From assembly GCA_964353015.1 (NCBI GenBank), contig CAYGUA010000002.1, forward strand, positions 186,001 through 250,000: a DNA stretch of 64,000 nt, written 5' to 3'. This DNA is from JAMZMI01 sp964353015 (lineage in GTDB: Bacteria; Bacteroidota; Bacteroidia; Cytophagales; Cyclobacteriaceae). Below, piece by piece: positions 30,589 to 40,163 of the stretch (position 1 is the stretch's first letter; each line of letters opens with the position of its first letter). The translations under genes and the position numbers were made by a program. Below the pieces are notes generated by a model. That model was not told the DNA's origin. It ran no database searches and worked only from the letters and a program-made list of their open reading frames with translations.

Positions 30589-31359
30589 CTAAAGCCGCTG
30601 TAGCATAATTCCTCCATCTGGTGTAAGGATTTGTCCCGTTGAATAAGGGATATCTCCCGAAACGAGTGCTGAAACAATTTTCCCAATATCTTCAGGCGTA
30701 CCAAGCCGAGGCTCTAAAAACACACCTTCTTTGATTTTTTGGTCATATTTTTCCCTGACACCAGCGGTCATATCTGTTTCAATCACTCCAGGCCTCACTT
30801 CAAAAACAGGAATCCCTATTTCACTCAATCGAACTGCCAGAAGCTTAGACATCATGGAAAGCCCGGCCTTGGAAATGCAATATTCTCCTCGATTGATGGA
30901 AGCTACTTCAGCAGAAATAGATGTAATGTTAACAACTGTGAATTGATTGTTCGGATCCAATTTCTTTTGATCAATCATCCACTTTGTGATCTCCTGTGTC
31001 AGAAAATAGCTGCCCTTCAGGTTGATATTTAATAGGTAGTCAAAGTCATCTTCCGTAATCTCAAGAATATCTTTACGCTCTCTTGGTGCCACACCAGCGT
31101 TATTCACAAGAACATTAAGGATTCCGAATTTTTCTTTCAGAAATGCAACCATGCGCAGGCGATCCTCGGTATTGCCAATATTTCCTTGTACATACTCAAC
31201 TTTTCCTCCCGAAGCGCCTAAATCTTCCAAAAGAGCCTTGACTTCTGATTCTTCACGCATTCCATTCAGGGCTACATGGTATCCCTTGATAAGAAGAGCC
31301 TTGACTATACCTAGTCCTATCCCCCTACTCCCTCCGGTGATAAATGCCGTTTTTTTCAT
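30589..31359 (-). CDS. Short-chain dehydrogenase/reductase (SDR)
   Basis: A 256-aa classical SDR. TGGSRGIG (residues 8-15) binds NAD(P), NNAG is the structural motif, and YCISK carries the catalytic Tyr and Lys, preceded by the Ser of NITSISAE. The C-terminal YSTGQILTPDGG is typical. It probably oxidises or reduces a sugar carbonyl in the cytoplasm. Its start overlaps the upstream OYE-like gene by one base, so the two are likely coupled. It is last in a long minus-strand operon and converges with sulfatase 4. Confidence 0.92.
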   Translation of the reverse strand: MKKTAFITGGSRGIGLGIVKALLIKGYHVALNGMREESEVKALLEDLGASGGKVEYVQGNIGNTEDRLRMVAFLKEKFGILNVLVNNAGVAPRERKDILEITEDDFDYLLNINLKGSYFLTQEITKWMIDQKKLDPNNQFTVVNITSISAEVASINRGEYCISKAGLSMMSKLLAVRLSEIGIPVFEVRPGVIETDMTAGVREKYDQKIKEGVFLEPRLGTPEDIGKIVSALVSGDIPYSTGQILTPDGGIMLQRL

Positions 31360-32801
31360 TACGCTTTGATTTTTTTTAGCTCATCCATTTCAGGCAGAGC
31401 TTTATAAAATGGATCTAATGGAAAGCATCCAGATATCATCCCATTTCGTGGTGCGGTAGTACAATCTGAGAATGTACGACATATCTTTTTTCTAACCAAT
31501 TGGTTTCCTTCAATTACATCCCGTGGCAAATCAGGATAGGACAAAACCATTCTGCCAATACCGATAAAGTCACTTATTCCGTTTCTCAAAACTGACTGTC
31601 CTACGTGCGGCAACCATTCTTGTAAATAGCTGTATCCTGAACCGACCAGTGCAATCTCCGGAAATGCCTTCTTAAGGTCTCCGGCCACTTTGATTTGCCG
31701 CGCTACTCCTTGTAAAGGATCTTCTGGTGGTTGATACCCATCTGAAGGCGGAAATAGCGCAGGTCGCTGTATATGTGGATTATAATATGGGCTTCCGGCG
31801 GTCATACAAACCAACTCTATTCCAAGGGATTGCAGCAACTCCATCAGCTTAAACGGTTCTTCAAGGTTGATATCCGTGCCCGTTACCCCGCCACCGAAAG
31901 CATATTCATAATTGTCGCTTATTGTTTCAGCTATACCGACCCCATCTTCTCCCTGAGTGAACGGCAGCCAGTCAAAGACACTTAAACGGACTCCTATATC
32001 TAATCCCGAAGCTTCGGATCTTATTCCCGCAACGATCTCTCTCAAAAACCGTGTACGGTTTTCAAAACTGCCTCCATACTTCCCTTCACGGTAGTATCCA
32101 CTCAGTAACTCATGGCCTAAGTATCCATGACAATGCTTAACGTCTACAAAGTCAAATCCAGCTTTTTGGGCAAGTTTAGCTGAGTCCACGTATCGTTCAA
32201 TCAATTGACCCATTTCAGCATCCGAAAGTATTGGACCATCATCAGTAATGTTAAGTCTTCGATCCAAAATCGGATGATGATATGCAATCCTGGGCTGTGC
32301 TATTTTCTTGTCAAAGGGTTTACAAAACCGACCTGAGTGTGTAAGTTGCATTCCTAAATACAGGTCATCTGTTTTTCCAAACTCTGCTTTATGCGTATCA
32401 AAAATAAGCTGATGTAGGCCTTTCATCTCGGAGAAGTTATCTTCCAGCGCCATGAGTTGATTGGGGTTGGCTCTACCCTCAGGAACAACAGCAAACGCCT
32501 CACCTCCCCATAAAAGTTTTGCTCCGCTGATTGCAAAATTCTTCCATCTCCTTTTGGTATAATATGTTGGTTTTCCATCATTAGTTCCATCCCAGCCTTC
32601 CATGGGTAAGATGGAAAATCTATTCCCAATTGTTTTGCCTGATTGGAGTTTAAATGGTTTCTGATAAGGTGATTCATGTCCTTGAATCAACTCACTATCA
32701 AAATTCAAATCAATACCCCCTATTTCCAGATAGCTTTTGAAATCTTCAGCTGTTTTAAGCTGTGCAACACGTGAATATTTGGGTTTATTTTTGAGAGACA
32801 T
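31359..32801 (-). CDS. NADH:flavin oxidoreductase (old yellow enzyme family)
   Basis: A 480-aa FMN-dependent TIM-barrel oxidoreductase without a signal peptide. Family segments visible are MQLTHSGRFC, VDVKHCHGYLGHELL and YGGSFENRTRF, which bind FMN and substrate. The C-terminus has several cysteines (CRTFSDC, then SGCFP), found in a subgroup of the family. Enzymes of this type reduce activated double bonds, and sugar-pathway members act on keto or enol intermediates. The coupling to the SDR suggests two consecutive redox steps on one imported sugar, which is inference. Confidence 0.88.
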   Translation of the reverse strand: MSLKNKPKYSRVAQLKTAEDFKSYLEIGGIDLNFDSELIQGHESPYQKPFKLQSGKTIGNRFSILPMEGWDGTNDGKPTYYTKRRWKNFAISGAKLLWGGEAFAVVPEGRANPNQLMALEDNFSEMKGLHQLIFDTHKAEFGKTDDLYLGMQLTHSGRFCKPFDKKIAQPRIAYHHPILDRRLNITDDGPILSDAEMGQLIERYVDSAKLAQKAGFDFVDVKHCHGYLGHELLSGYYREGKYGGSFENRTRFLREIVAGIRSEASGLDIGVRLSVFDWLPFTQGEDGVGIAETISDNYEYAFGGGVTGTDINLEEPFKLMELLQSLGIELVCMTAGSPYYNPHIQRPALFPPSDGYQPPEDPLQGVARQIKVAGDLKKAFPEIALVGSGYSYLQEWLPHVGQSVLRNGISDFIGIGRMVLSYPDLPRDVIEGNQLVRKKICRTFSDCTTAPRNGMISGCFPLDPFYKALPEMDELKKIKA

Positions 32802-32827
32802 GAATGAGATGATTTTGCTGAAAGGAA

Positions 32828-34234
32828 TTATTGATTCTTCGTTTTTAAATGGTGAACCAGCATGATGCTTGTAGCAGTGACAGCTTGAAAAATGTATAAT
32901 GCGAAATCCATCCTTAAACTACCTATATGATTTGACAAAAGCCCCGTAACGGAAAACAGCATCACGAAGAATGAAAGTGCAGAAGTAATAATCAACAACT
33001 TTGGCGGTCGCCTAAATAACAGTGCACCAAAAACGATCGGAGCAATCATGGACGTTCCTGTGAAGCTAACTCTGGCTAACAAAGCAAGTTGATCTCCCAT
33101 CACGTGCGTGAAGACTAGAACAATCAAAGAAAAGACCAGCAATGACAATTTGGTAATTCTCATTACATTTTTGTCTTCCCCGCTCAACAGTGACCTAAGC
33201 TCAGTACCTAAAGCAAAGATTTGAGCATTAGTTGTAGACAAACATGCCGCAAACAAACCTACTACCGCCAATGCTGCAATAGCGTTGGCCTGATCAAATA
33301 ATAATGCGGACGAAAGAAATTCTGACGTTGACGCATTGCCATAATTGATTGCTCCATAAAGCCCTATGAAAGCAGTCGGAAGAATGACCAATATAGCGAA
33401 GAAACCCACTGCAAAGGCCATAGTATGCACAGATTTTAAATTTTTCATCACTACAAGCCTGGTAGTGAATTGTGGCTGGGATACTGGGATCAAAACAATG
33501 GCAATTGCTGAGGCAATTAGAAACTGAGAAGAAAAAAGACCATTAGGCCCTGGGATACTCAGTAATGATGGTTTTATCCTTTCTACTTCAGAGAACATAG
33601 CTTTCATGCCTCCGGCCATATCTAAACATGATACACCTATGATCCAGATGACTAATAACAACAACAGCCCTTGAATTGCATCGCTAAAAACTATCGCTTT
33701 AAGTCCGCCGATCTGAGAGTATAAAAGCATTATAGCCACAATCCCCAACGACCAGGACCAAGAAGGAATTCCGACTGGAAATGAAGCATCCAAAAAAATG
33801 GAAATTCCTCTAATCTGAATCGCCACGTACGGAATTAAAAACAAAAACGAACTGAGAAATAAGAGATAGCCAGCCCAGCGCGAATCGTAGCAATCAGACA
33901 TCATACCAGCAAGCCCTCGGTAACCAATAGCCTTAGCTTTCTTTCTCAATTTATAACCAAACCAAAGAAGGAAAAAAACCATTAATCCATCTGAAAATGC
34001 TAAAAATATCCATGCACCAAGCCCTTGCGTCCTGAAAAAATCAGGCATCCCCATAAATGTGAATGCACTGAACAATGCAGCTGCGAAAGTCAGAAATCCC
34101 AGTATGGCCCCAAGATTGGACCCCCCAAAAAGAAATTCTTCAGAGCTTCTGTTCTTTTTAAAAGATTTATAAGAGGCAAATACAAGTAACCCAAAGAAGA
34201 TTACAAAAAATGATATGATCCATTTTATCATCAC
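32828..34234 (-). CDS. Sodium:solute symporter (SSS family)
   Basis: A 468-aa inner-membrane protein with about 12-13 hydrophobic helices. The N-terminal FLFGGSNLGAILGFLTFAAA and the segment LLYSQIGGLKAIVFSDAIQG are hallmarks of the SSS family, which imports sugars, sialic acid and other solutes with sodium. It is the only importer in the window, so it is the best candidate for uptake of the released monosaccharide. Its start overlaps the small membrane gene upstream by four bases (ATGA), which indicates coupled translation. Confidence 0.93.
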   Translation of the reverse strand: MMIKWIISFFVIFFGLLVFASYKSFKKNRSSEEFLFGGSNLGAILGFLTFAAALFSAFTFMGMPDFFRTQGLGAWIFLAFSDGLMVFFLLWFGYKLRKKAKAIGYRGLAGMMSDCYDSRWAGYLLFLSSFLFLIPYVAIQIRGISIFLDASFPVGIPSWSWSLGIVAIMLLYSQIGGLKAIVFSDAIQGLLLLLVIWIIGVSCLDMAGGMKAMFSEVERIKPSLLSIPGPNGLFSSQFLIASAIAIVLIPVSQPQFTTRLVVMKNLKSVHTMAFAVGFFAILVILPTAFIGLYGAINYGNASTSEFLSSALLFDQANAIAALAVVGLFAACLSTTNAQIFALGTELRSLLSGEDKNVMRITKLSLLVFSLIVLVFTHVMGDQLALLARVSFTGTSMIAPIVFGALLFRRPPKLLIITSALSFFVMLFSVTGLLSNHIGSLRMDFALYIFQAVTATSIMLVHHLKTKNQ

Positions 34235-34437
34235 TTGTCTTCTTTATATGGAAATACCCTGAAGCCTAAATAAGTCATTAAAACAAGCAAAACCGTGAGA
34301 AGAAAACTAGTCCAAAATATAAATGGAATACCGGCCAGTTTGGGTGCGGTAATATTAGATTGAAAGACGATTGTAAATGAAGCTAATAGCAGAATCACAA
34401 CTATTGCTACCGACATTTGCCAATATAGGGTTTTCAT
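34231..34437 (-). CDS. Small two-helix membrane protein, DUF3311-like partner of the SSS transporter
   Basis: A 68-aa protein with two hydrophobic helices and the connecting segment APKLAGIPFIFW, which fits DUF3311. Such small proteins are commonly encoded directly before an SSS symporter and are thought to be accessory subunits. The four-base overlap with the symporter supports this. Confidence 0.72.
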   Translation of the reverse strand: MKTLYWQMSVAIVVILLLASFTIVFQSNITAPKLAGIPFIFWTSFLLTVLLVLMTYLGFRVFPYKEDK

Positions 34438-34499
34438 GACGTTATCTTTTTAAATCTGTAAAGCGTGTTCCGCTCTTGTTCTTATTTTTCTGAAATTGT

Positions 34500-36278
34500 T
34501 TAATTATCAATTTTTTCTATGGTAATCCACAATGGAAGAATGCGTTTCACACCTACCTCGTAGAATGGAATTAACTCACCCTCCATTTTGGGCAGATATA
34601 CATCCTTCATTTCAATTACATCTGATTCATGCTCATTGTACATTTGATTGATAATTGTATTCGCTTCAAGATACATTTGCCCTCTTACCTCGACAGGATG
34701 TTTAAACTTGAATTCAAAATTGTATCTGCCTTCCTCAATGGCAACATTCCATTTCCCGTATATCTCTTCCTGATCCCACATCCTTCGTTCACCATCAGCA
34801 TCATTTCGGTTGAGAATAATCGGGTTTTCCATTTCCGAACCAACAATCGTTTTGGGTGGATTTAATAAGTTCTTTGAATTGACCAATTCATAGTAAATCG
34901 CGTCTAGGGATTGTTTTAATTCATCCCCCATACTTTGATTTTGGAGAATAAGGTTGTTTCTTTCTGACGGGTCTTGCTTGAGATTATATAATTCAAAATC
35001 GTTTAGAGAGGCATTGAAATCCGTTTGTCCAACTAGCTTAAAGTCCCCCTTTTGAATCGACATATTCTTATAAAGCTCCGGATATCTTCTGGAGCAATAA
35101 GAAAAAAGCAACCTCTCATTCCAACCATCAGAACTTCCCTCTATTAGAGGGATAAGGCTTTTGCCATCAATAACCCGATCATTTGGAAGAGCAGCGTTGC
35201 ACAGTTCGGCAAGTGTCGGCAATACATCCAAATGCGCTGTTGTAAAATGTACGTCTTTATCCCCTTCAAATCTTTCAGGATACCTCATAAAGAAAGGCAC
35301 ACGATTTCCACCACGGTAAACGCTACTCTTCTTTCCTCGCATTTGTTCATTGTATCTAAAGTGCTGTGGGCCATTGTCAGTCATGAAAATGACGATGGTA
35401 TTTTCCTTGATACCAAGCTCATCGAGTTTGCTGAGCAGTTTGCCAACATTAACATCAATATTGGTAACCATTGCATAAACTTTTCGGGCGGCCTCTTTAT
35501 CCCTTTCGCTCATATTAACTTTTGACCCATCGGACATCATCGATGGATCAATGGAAGCATAGCGTTGATAGTATTCATCCGGAACCTGAAGCGGAATGTG
35601 AGGAGCATTAAAAGATAGATAGCATAAAAACGGTGATTTGTGATTCTTCTCAATAAAATCAATTGCATTTTGAGCGAAAATGTCTGAGCAATAGCCTTGA
35701 TGCTTTTCCCTTGCTCCATTATGCCATAAAACTGGATTGAAGTAGCTACTATCTCCTTGAAAGTAAGTGGTAATATCCCCTACTTGACCGATACCTCCCG
35801 CTAAATGGATTAATGATTCATCAAAGCCCTGATCTATTGGTCTGCTTGGATAATTATCACCTAAATGCCACTTACCAAAGATTCCGGTATGATAATTCGC
35901 TTGTTTCAACATCTCAGCAATAGTAATCTCACTAGAAGCCATGATCGCTCCACCATTGTAGGTATCCCTGATGCCAGTACGCAAGGAATACCGACCCGTC
36001 ATCAAGCTGGCCCGTGTTGGTGCACAGTGTGGCGAGACATAAAAGTTAGTGAGCCTGACGCTGCTTCTTGCAAATTCGTCCAAAAAAGGGGTTTTAATGT
36101 GTTCATTACCATGAAATGCCAGATCACCGTACCCCTGATCATCTGTCAATATGATCACGACATTCGGATGGTTGAATTCCTTTTCAGGACTACAAGAAAG
36201 CCCAATAAGGCAAAGAATTAGAAGCATTGAGAAATGTCCATGAAGTTTTGGAATAAGCTTAAGATCGTCTACTTTCAT
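34500..36278 (-). CDS. Sulfatase 5 (lipoprotein, with extra C-terminal domain)
   Basis: A 592-aa sulfatase with lipobox GLSC (Cys29); an internal Met18 could be the true start, giving a shorter signal. DD lies at 46-47 and the formylglycine motif CAPTR has Cys85. GKWHLGD and MTDNGPQH complete the active site. About 110 residues after the catalytic part (MWDQEEIYGKWNVAIEEGRY onward) form a beta-rich extension that is not standard and may bind glycan. It lies between the plug-like gene and the transporter pair. Confidence 0.92.
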   Translation of the reverse strand: MKVDDLKLIPKLHGHFSMLLILCLIGLSCSPEKEFNHPNVVIILTDDQGYGDLAFHGNEHIKTPFLDEFARSSVRLTNFYVSPHCAPTRASLMTGRYSLRTGIRDTYNGGAIMASSEITIAEMLKQANYHTGIFGKWHLGDNYPSRPIDQGFDESLIHLAGGIGQVGDITTYFQGDSSYFNPVLWHNGAREKHQGYCSDIFAQNAIDFIEKNHKSPFLCYLSFNAPHIPLQVPDEYYQRYASIDPSMMSDGSKVNMSERDKEAARKVYAMVTNIDVNVGKLLSKLDELGIKENTIVIFMTDNGPQHFRYNEQMRGKKSSVYRGGNRVPFFMRYPERFEGDKDVHFTTAHLDVLPTLAELCNAALPNDRVIDGKSLIPLIEGSSDGWNERLLFSYCSRRYPELYKNMSIQKGDFKLVGQTDFNASLNDFELYNLKQDPSERNNLILQNQSMGDELKQSLDAIYYELVNSKNLLNPPKTIVGSEMENPIILNRNDADGERRMWDQEEIYGKWNVAIEEGRYNFEFKFKHPVEVRGQMYLEANTIINQMYNEHESDVIEMKDVYLPKMEGELIPFYEVGVKRILPLWITIEKIDN

Positions 36279-36324
36279 TGCATTTTGTTATTTCACTCCT
36301 TGAGTTAAATTGTTCTCCAAAATT

Positions 36325-36780
36325 CTATTCCGTTATGATACAAATTATACCACATGAGGCTTGACTTCCGAAGATCGAGGCTTGGGTATTGGACATTTTA
36401 TAAATTCGAGTTACCCTATCCAATGCTATATGATCTATGTAATCCACTAGGAGCCCGTTGACAGCATAACGCGCATAATTATTACCTGTTATTGTTGTAT
36501 TGCCTCTCAGAATAAAAACGACTTGCCTGTTACCTAAACCGACCCGCTGTGCTTCAGGTATGGCATCAGCAATGGCCTGATAGATATTCGTATATTCAGC
36601 ATACTTGGGCAACTTATTTTCCTTCGATTCTCTCCTATCTTCTTGAAGCACATTACCCGATCGATCCTGCGCATAAGAAACTTGAGATACTTTGGTAAGC
36701 ATCAATAAAATTAGGACAACTAATCGTATAACATTTTTCACATCAATTCTCATTCTAAACCTTAGGGAAACTGCATTCAT
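36325..36780 (-). CDS. Stand-alone TonB-receptor plug-like secreted protein
   Basis: A 151-aa protein with a signal peptide ending SYAQ. Residues from about 85 to the end resemble a SusC-type plug: ILRGNTTITGNNYARYAVNG, DYIDHIALDRVTRIYKM, SIFGSQASCGIICIITE, which parallel the family's VDG, DI..IEVLKD and YGSRGANGVIxITT segments. Translation stops where the plug would join the barrel, and no barrel follows. It overlaps the preceding fusion gene by four bases (ATGA), so it looks like a maintained operon member and not debris. Function is unknown. Confidence 0.65.
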   Translation of the reverse strand: MNAVSLRFRMRIDVKNVIRLVVLILLMLTKVSQVSYAQDRSGNVLQEDRRESKENKLPKYAEYTNIYQAIADAIPEAQRVGLGNRQVVFILRGNTTITGNNYARYAVNGLLVDYIDHIALDRVTRIYKMSNTQASIFGSQASCGIICIITE

Positions 36781-38474
36781 TTTCGCATTTTTTTATCTAC
36801 TTGAATGAATAACACCTGATCCTTTCCATGTTGGGGAAAGGCAACAACCCCAAGCTCTTGAGCATAGCCAGGATCTGTGGGATGGGACAACCCACTAATC
36901 AAATCCACAATTTTACCTTTCTTCGCATCTACCTTGATAAGGGTACCTGCAGCCCAATCGGTGATGTAAAAATGTTTGCCTGCTTTGGTAACTCCTTCAA
37001 GATTCCCTACTTCCGCCACTAGGGTTTTGATCTCTTTGGATACTAAATCAATACTCAAAATGCCTCCAAATTTTGAAGTATTGAACGTGCCAGGTTCGCT
37101 CAAAGGACCCCAAGAAACCACGATCAACCTATCGTCATCCATGTAAAGTCCGTCAGGCGTTTCCAGAAGGTCTGTTTCCAACCAAATTTCCGCTTTTCTG
37201 CTGTTTGCTGGAAGTTTATAGATACGGTTTCCAAAGAAGTCAGAAATATACAGATCGCCATTTGACGCCATGGCAATGTCGTTAATAAATTCACCTCCTG
37301 GAAGTTCATAGAAGTTGGCTATTGCTTGGTTGTTGATATCAACTTCATGTACACCATCTCGATCGCATACATACAAAAACTCATCGGTAATAATCATGCC
37401 AGATGGTGCGTGCATTCCCTCGTCCAACCCAATCCAAACAGGATCAAGTACTGTCCCTTTTTCATCGAGACGTGAAATCCAGCCATAGCTGTCACTATCC
37501 AGCGATATGCCTCCTCCTAAATTGGACACAAACCATGTACGGCTTGGTGCATGCCACATGCACTGATCTGGTGCGTCGAATGCGCTAATCGGGATTCTTG
37601 GGGCATTGAGCTCGTCCAGCCATTTATCGTAAAGTTGTTTAGAACCAGGCAAGTAAACATCCGGATCTTCTTTGATCAGGTGGTTAATGAAGCCAATCGC
37701 TCCTTCGTAACCGATTTCCTTTAGTTTCTTAAGTACACGTTTATTATCGAAGTTACCTCTATATAACGGCTTGATACTAGAATTTTCGATTGAGAAAGGA
37801 TCGGTGAAGTCTACAAGTGTATCCGCCCCGGCTATGGTTACATGACCAAGGCGATCTCCTGCTTTCTCTAGAATCTCCTCAACTCGATTGGCATTTCCAG
37901 AACGTAGCTCATGACATGTATGAAAAACGATATCCAAATTAGGTGAATTAATCTTATCCAGCCAGACCAGACCTTGCTCTAATGTGGGAATCACGTCGTT
38001 GTGATGGGGATATAGCGTGATTTTTTGCTCCTTCTCTGCCCCATAAGTCACAACATCCCTTAGTACTGATTCAATATGTTGATCAGTAAACCCGTCAGTA
38101 GGTCGACCAAAAATCATCCAAAATGCAATGTCCTTGCCGGCAATCTGATCAATGATTTTCCTGTATCCGGTTCTTACATCTTCATCATCGCTGAAATTGT
38201 ATCTAAAAAACACTGAGTATATGTGAAAATCTTCATCCTTATCATCGATTTCCAAAAATGGAGTTAAATCGAATAAGGCGTTTTTTCGATTGGCACTCAA
38301 CGAGATACCATCATAGCCATGCTTCTTTAACATGGACATCTGGTCCTCAGGGGACTTGTCTCTTATTCCTCCGAAATTGTAGGCGTACAGGGGCCAGTCA
38401 ACCTCAGAACTAGATTGTGAAAACCCTTGATTCACCAACAACAGCATCAAAAAATTTATAAAGAATGTCTTCAT
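36777..38474 (-). CDS. Fusion: TIM-barrel isomerase-like domain plus SMP-30/NHL-type propeller
   Basis: The ATG at 38474 gives a signal peptide ending GFSQ and 565 aa. A longer frame from 38540 would overlap the upstream gene. Residues about 25-285 are a xylose-isomerase-like TIM barrel (KKHGYDGISLSAN, ITLYPHHNDVIPT, LDIVFHTCHELRSGN). Residues about 300-565 are a six-bladed SMP-30/NHL-like propeller (GMHAPSGMIITDE, GDLYISDFFGNRIYKL, LETPDGLYMDDDRL). The first half could isomerise a keto sugar and the second could open a lactone. The domain pairing is uncommon in my knowledge. It lies 25 bases after the exported Gfo/Idh gene. Confidence 0.82.
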   Translation of the reverse strand: MKTFFINFLMLLLVNQGFSQSSSEVDWPLYAYNFGGIRDKSPEDQMSMLKKHGYDGISLSANRKNALFDLTPFLEIDDKDEDFHIYSVFFRYNFSDDEDVRTGYRKIIDQIAGKDIAFWMIFGRPTDGFTDQHIESVLRDVVTYGAEKEQKITLYPHHNDVIPTLEQGLVWLDKINSPNLDIVFHTCHELRSGNANRVEEILEKAGDRLGHVTIAGADTLVDFTDPFSIENSSIKPLYRGNFDNKRVLKKLKEIGYEGAIGFINHLIKEDPDVYLPGSKQLYDKWLDELNAPRIPISAFDAPDQCMWHAPSRTWFVSNLGGGISLDSDSYGWISRLDEKGTVLDPVWIGLDEGMHAPSGMIITDEFLYVCDRDGVHEVDINNQAIANFYELPGGEFINDIAMASNGDLYISDFFGNRIYKLPANSRKAEIWLETDLLETPDGLYMDDDRLIVVSWGPLSEPGTFNTSKFGGILSIDLVSKEIKTLVAEVGNLEGVTKAGKHFYITDWAAGTLIKVDAKKGKIVDLISGLSHPTDPGYAQELGVVAFPQHGKDQVLFIQVDKKMRK

Positions 38475-38499
38475 GGTCGTATTCAATTCACACAATGTT

Positions 38500-39621
38500 T
38501 CAATAATTCTTAATCGCAACTTTTTTTCCATTTTGGGCACTGCGTTTCGCTGCGTCCAGTATCTGAACTACTTTAAGGTTATTTTCCAATGAAGAAAGGT
38601 CATTTGGATCAACCTTTATCTCGCCCTCTACGACAGCCTTATAATATGCAAAGACGTTTGAATAAGGCACTTCTCGTGGTTCCAATTGTTCCTTATGAGG
38701 CGGCTTTCTTCTGTCTTGAAGAAAGGACACATTGTTAGCATCATGAGCAATTACATATCCAGTTTCACCATATACTTCCATATCCTTTCGTGAGTACGGC
38801 CAATTCCATGAGGCTTGTATGACTCCTGTAGTTTCTGCATACTCCAGAATGATAGTAGCATCATCATCCACCGACTGATAGGTATCTGATTTGAATGTAC
38901 TCGTGGTTGCGTATACGGAATTAGGTAGTTCCCCTTTTTTCAACCACGTCATCAGATTAGCTCCATAGCAACCAAAATCTGTTATAGCTCCACCACCATT
39001 TAATTTGGAATCTGTCAACCAAGCCAAAAACTCTTCACTTACTTTAATTTCCTTAGGCCCCCAATGACCATCATTCACAACTATTCTGCGAGGCTTGCCT
39101 ATCGCATTTTCTATATTCAGTTTCTTATTGACAAAATGATTGGAAGCATACCATGTCGTTTCGTAATTTGTGAGAAGATGTGTTTTATGCTCTCTAGAGA
39201 ATTGAGCCATCTCATCAGCATGTTCCATACTGACAGCTAGAGGCTTTTCCACCATTACATGTATTCCTTTAGGAGCACAGACTCTGACAGTATTTAGGTG
39301 TTCAAAGGTAGAATTGAATGCCATTACAGCCTCAGGTGAAGTTGCCTCAACCATTTCTTGTAAAGATGTAAATATCAGGTCCATGGAAAATCCATACTGT
39401 TTAGCGAGTCTGGCTGCAAGCTCTTGATTGGGTTCTGCGATTCCGACAAGTTCGAATGTCGTAGAATCCGGGTGATTAAACACCCAAAACACATGTCCGT
39501 GACTCAGTCCATCCAACCCAAGGCGCAGAGGATTCTGGCCTTGGACTGGTAGATGAACTGTACATACAACTAAACTACTAACTATGAAGAACCTAAATAT
39601 TTTACTGGATTGCATGAACAT
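38500..39621 (-). CDS. Gfo/Idh/MocA oxidoreductase, Sec-exported
   Basis: A 373-aa protein with a Sec-type signal ending VQGQ, followed directly by LRLGLDGLSHGH in the Rossmann position. GIHVMVEKPLAV carries the catalytic Lys of the family. Export of an NAD(P)-dependent enzyme by Sec is unusual and implies tightly bound cofactor or a lost dehydrogenase role; the Rossmann glycine motif is also atypical. Its first 117 residues lie in an 892-bp tandem duplication. It is first in a minus-strand operon, 124 bases from operator 4. Confidence 0.87.
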   Translation of the reverse strand: MFMQSSKIFRFFIVSSLVVCTVHLPVQGQNPLRLGLDGLSHGHVFWVFNHPDSTTFELVGIAEPNQELAARLAKQYGFSMDLIFTSLQEMVEATSPEAVMAFNSTFEHLNTVRVCAPKGIHVMVEKPLAVSMEHADEMAQFSREHKTHLLTNYETTWYASNHFVNKKLNIENAIGKPRRIVVNDGHWGPKEIKVSEEFLAWLTDSKLNGGGAITDFGCYGANLMTWLKKGELPNSVYATTSTFKSDTYQSVDDDATIILEYAETTGVIQASWNWPYSRKDMEVYGETGYVIAHDANNVSFLQDRRKPPHKEQLEPREVPYSNVFAYYKAVVEGEIKVDPNDLSSLENNLKVVQILDAAKRSAQNGKKVAIKNY

Positions 39622-40163
39622 ATCTCTCTATTGACATTTAATAAGCCCAAGCTTGTTACATTGCTTGTAGTCGGTATTGAGGAAAACAAAACCGCGCGCT
39701 TCATTTTATACAGTCTAGATAAATTAAAAATTGATACTTTTGAAGTACACGTGTAATATTACTTAAAAATTCTCTTTTTTACATTGAAATCATCTTCTAT
39801 CTTGAGAGTTCTATTGATCCAATGTTTTGTGTCTTCGCTAAGAGAAGCTTACTTAATGCCTCGATATAAGAATAGCTTAACGATGAGCGTCTCTAAGTCA
39901 GAAATTTGTAATAAGTGGCATAAAAGATGACTCCTCATTTATTTAAATGGTCACCAAAAAATTGATCCATAAAGTCAATACTTTCATCAAACCACTCTTG
40001 GGCTCTCAAAAAATTATGTGGCGCATTTTCAAAAATTAGGAAGTCATTGGCAATGCCTAATGCGTCTAACCTTTGCCGCGTGGGTTCAGCTCGTGTACTG
40101 GGATCATCCAATTCACCAGCCATAAATGCCATAGGCGGATCTGATACGTCTAGATGTGCCGCT
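39272..40163. repeat. 892-bp tandem duplication, copy 1
   Basis: Bases 39272-40163 are repeated head-to-tail at 40164-41055 with no mismatch seen on a line-by-line reading. The unit holds the first 117 codons of the Gfo/Idh gene, its promoter region with an operator, and the last 76 or so codons of the alpha/beta hydrolase. A two-base GG is shared at the left edge, junction and right edge (39272, 40164, 41056). Confidence 0.95.
39745..39756. promoter_or_regulatory. Operator GTACACGTGTAA (site 4)
   Basis: The core TACACGTGTA (39746-39755) is a perfect palindrome; the outermost base pair deviates from the other sites. It lies 124 bases before the Gfo/Idh start in a 313-bp intergenic region that shows no other recognisable element. 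Confidence 0.72.
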
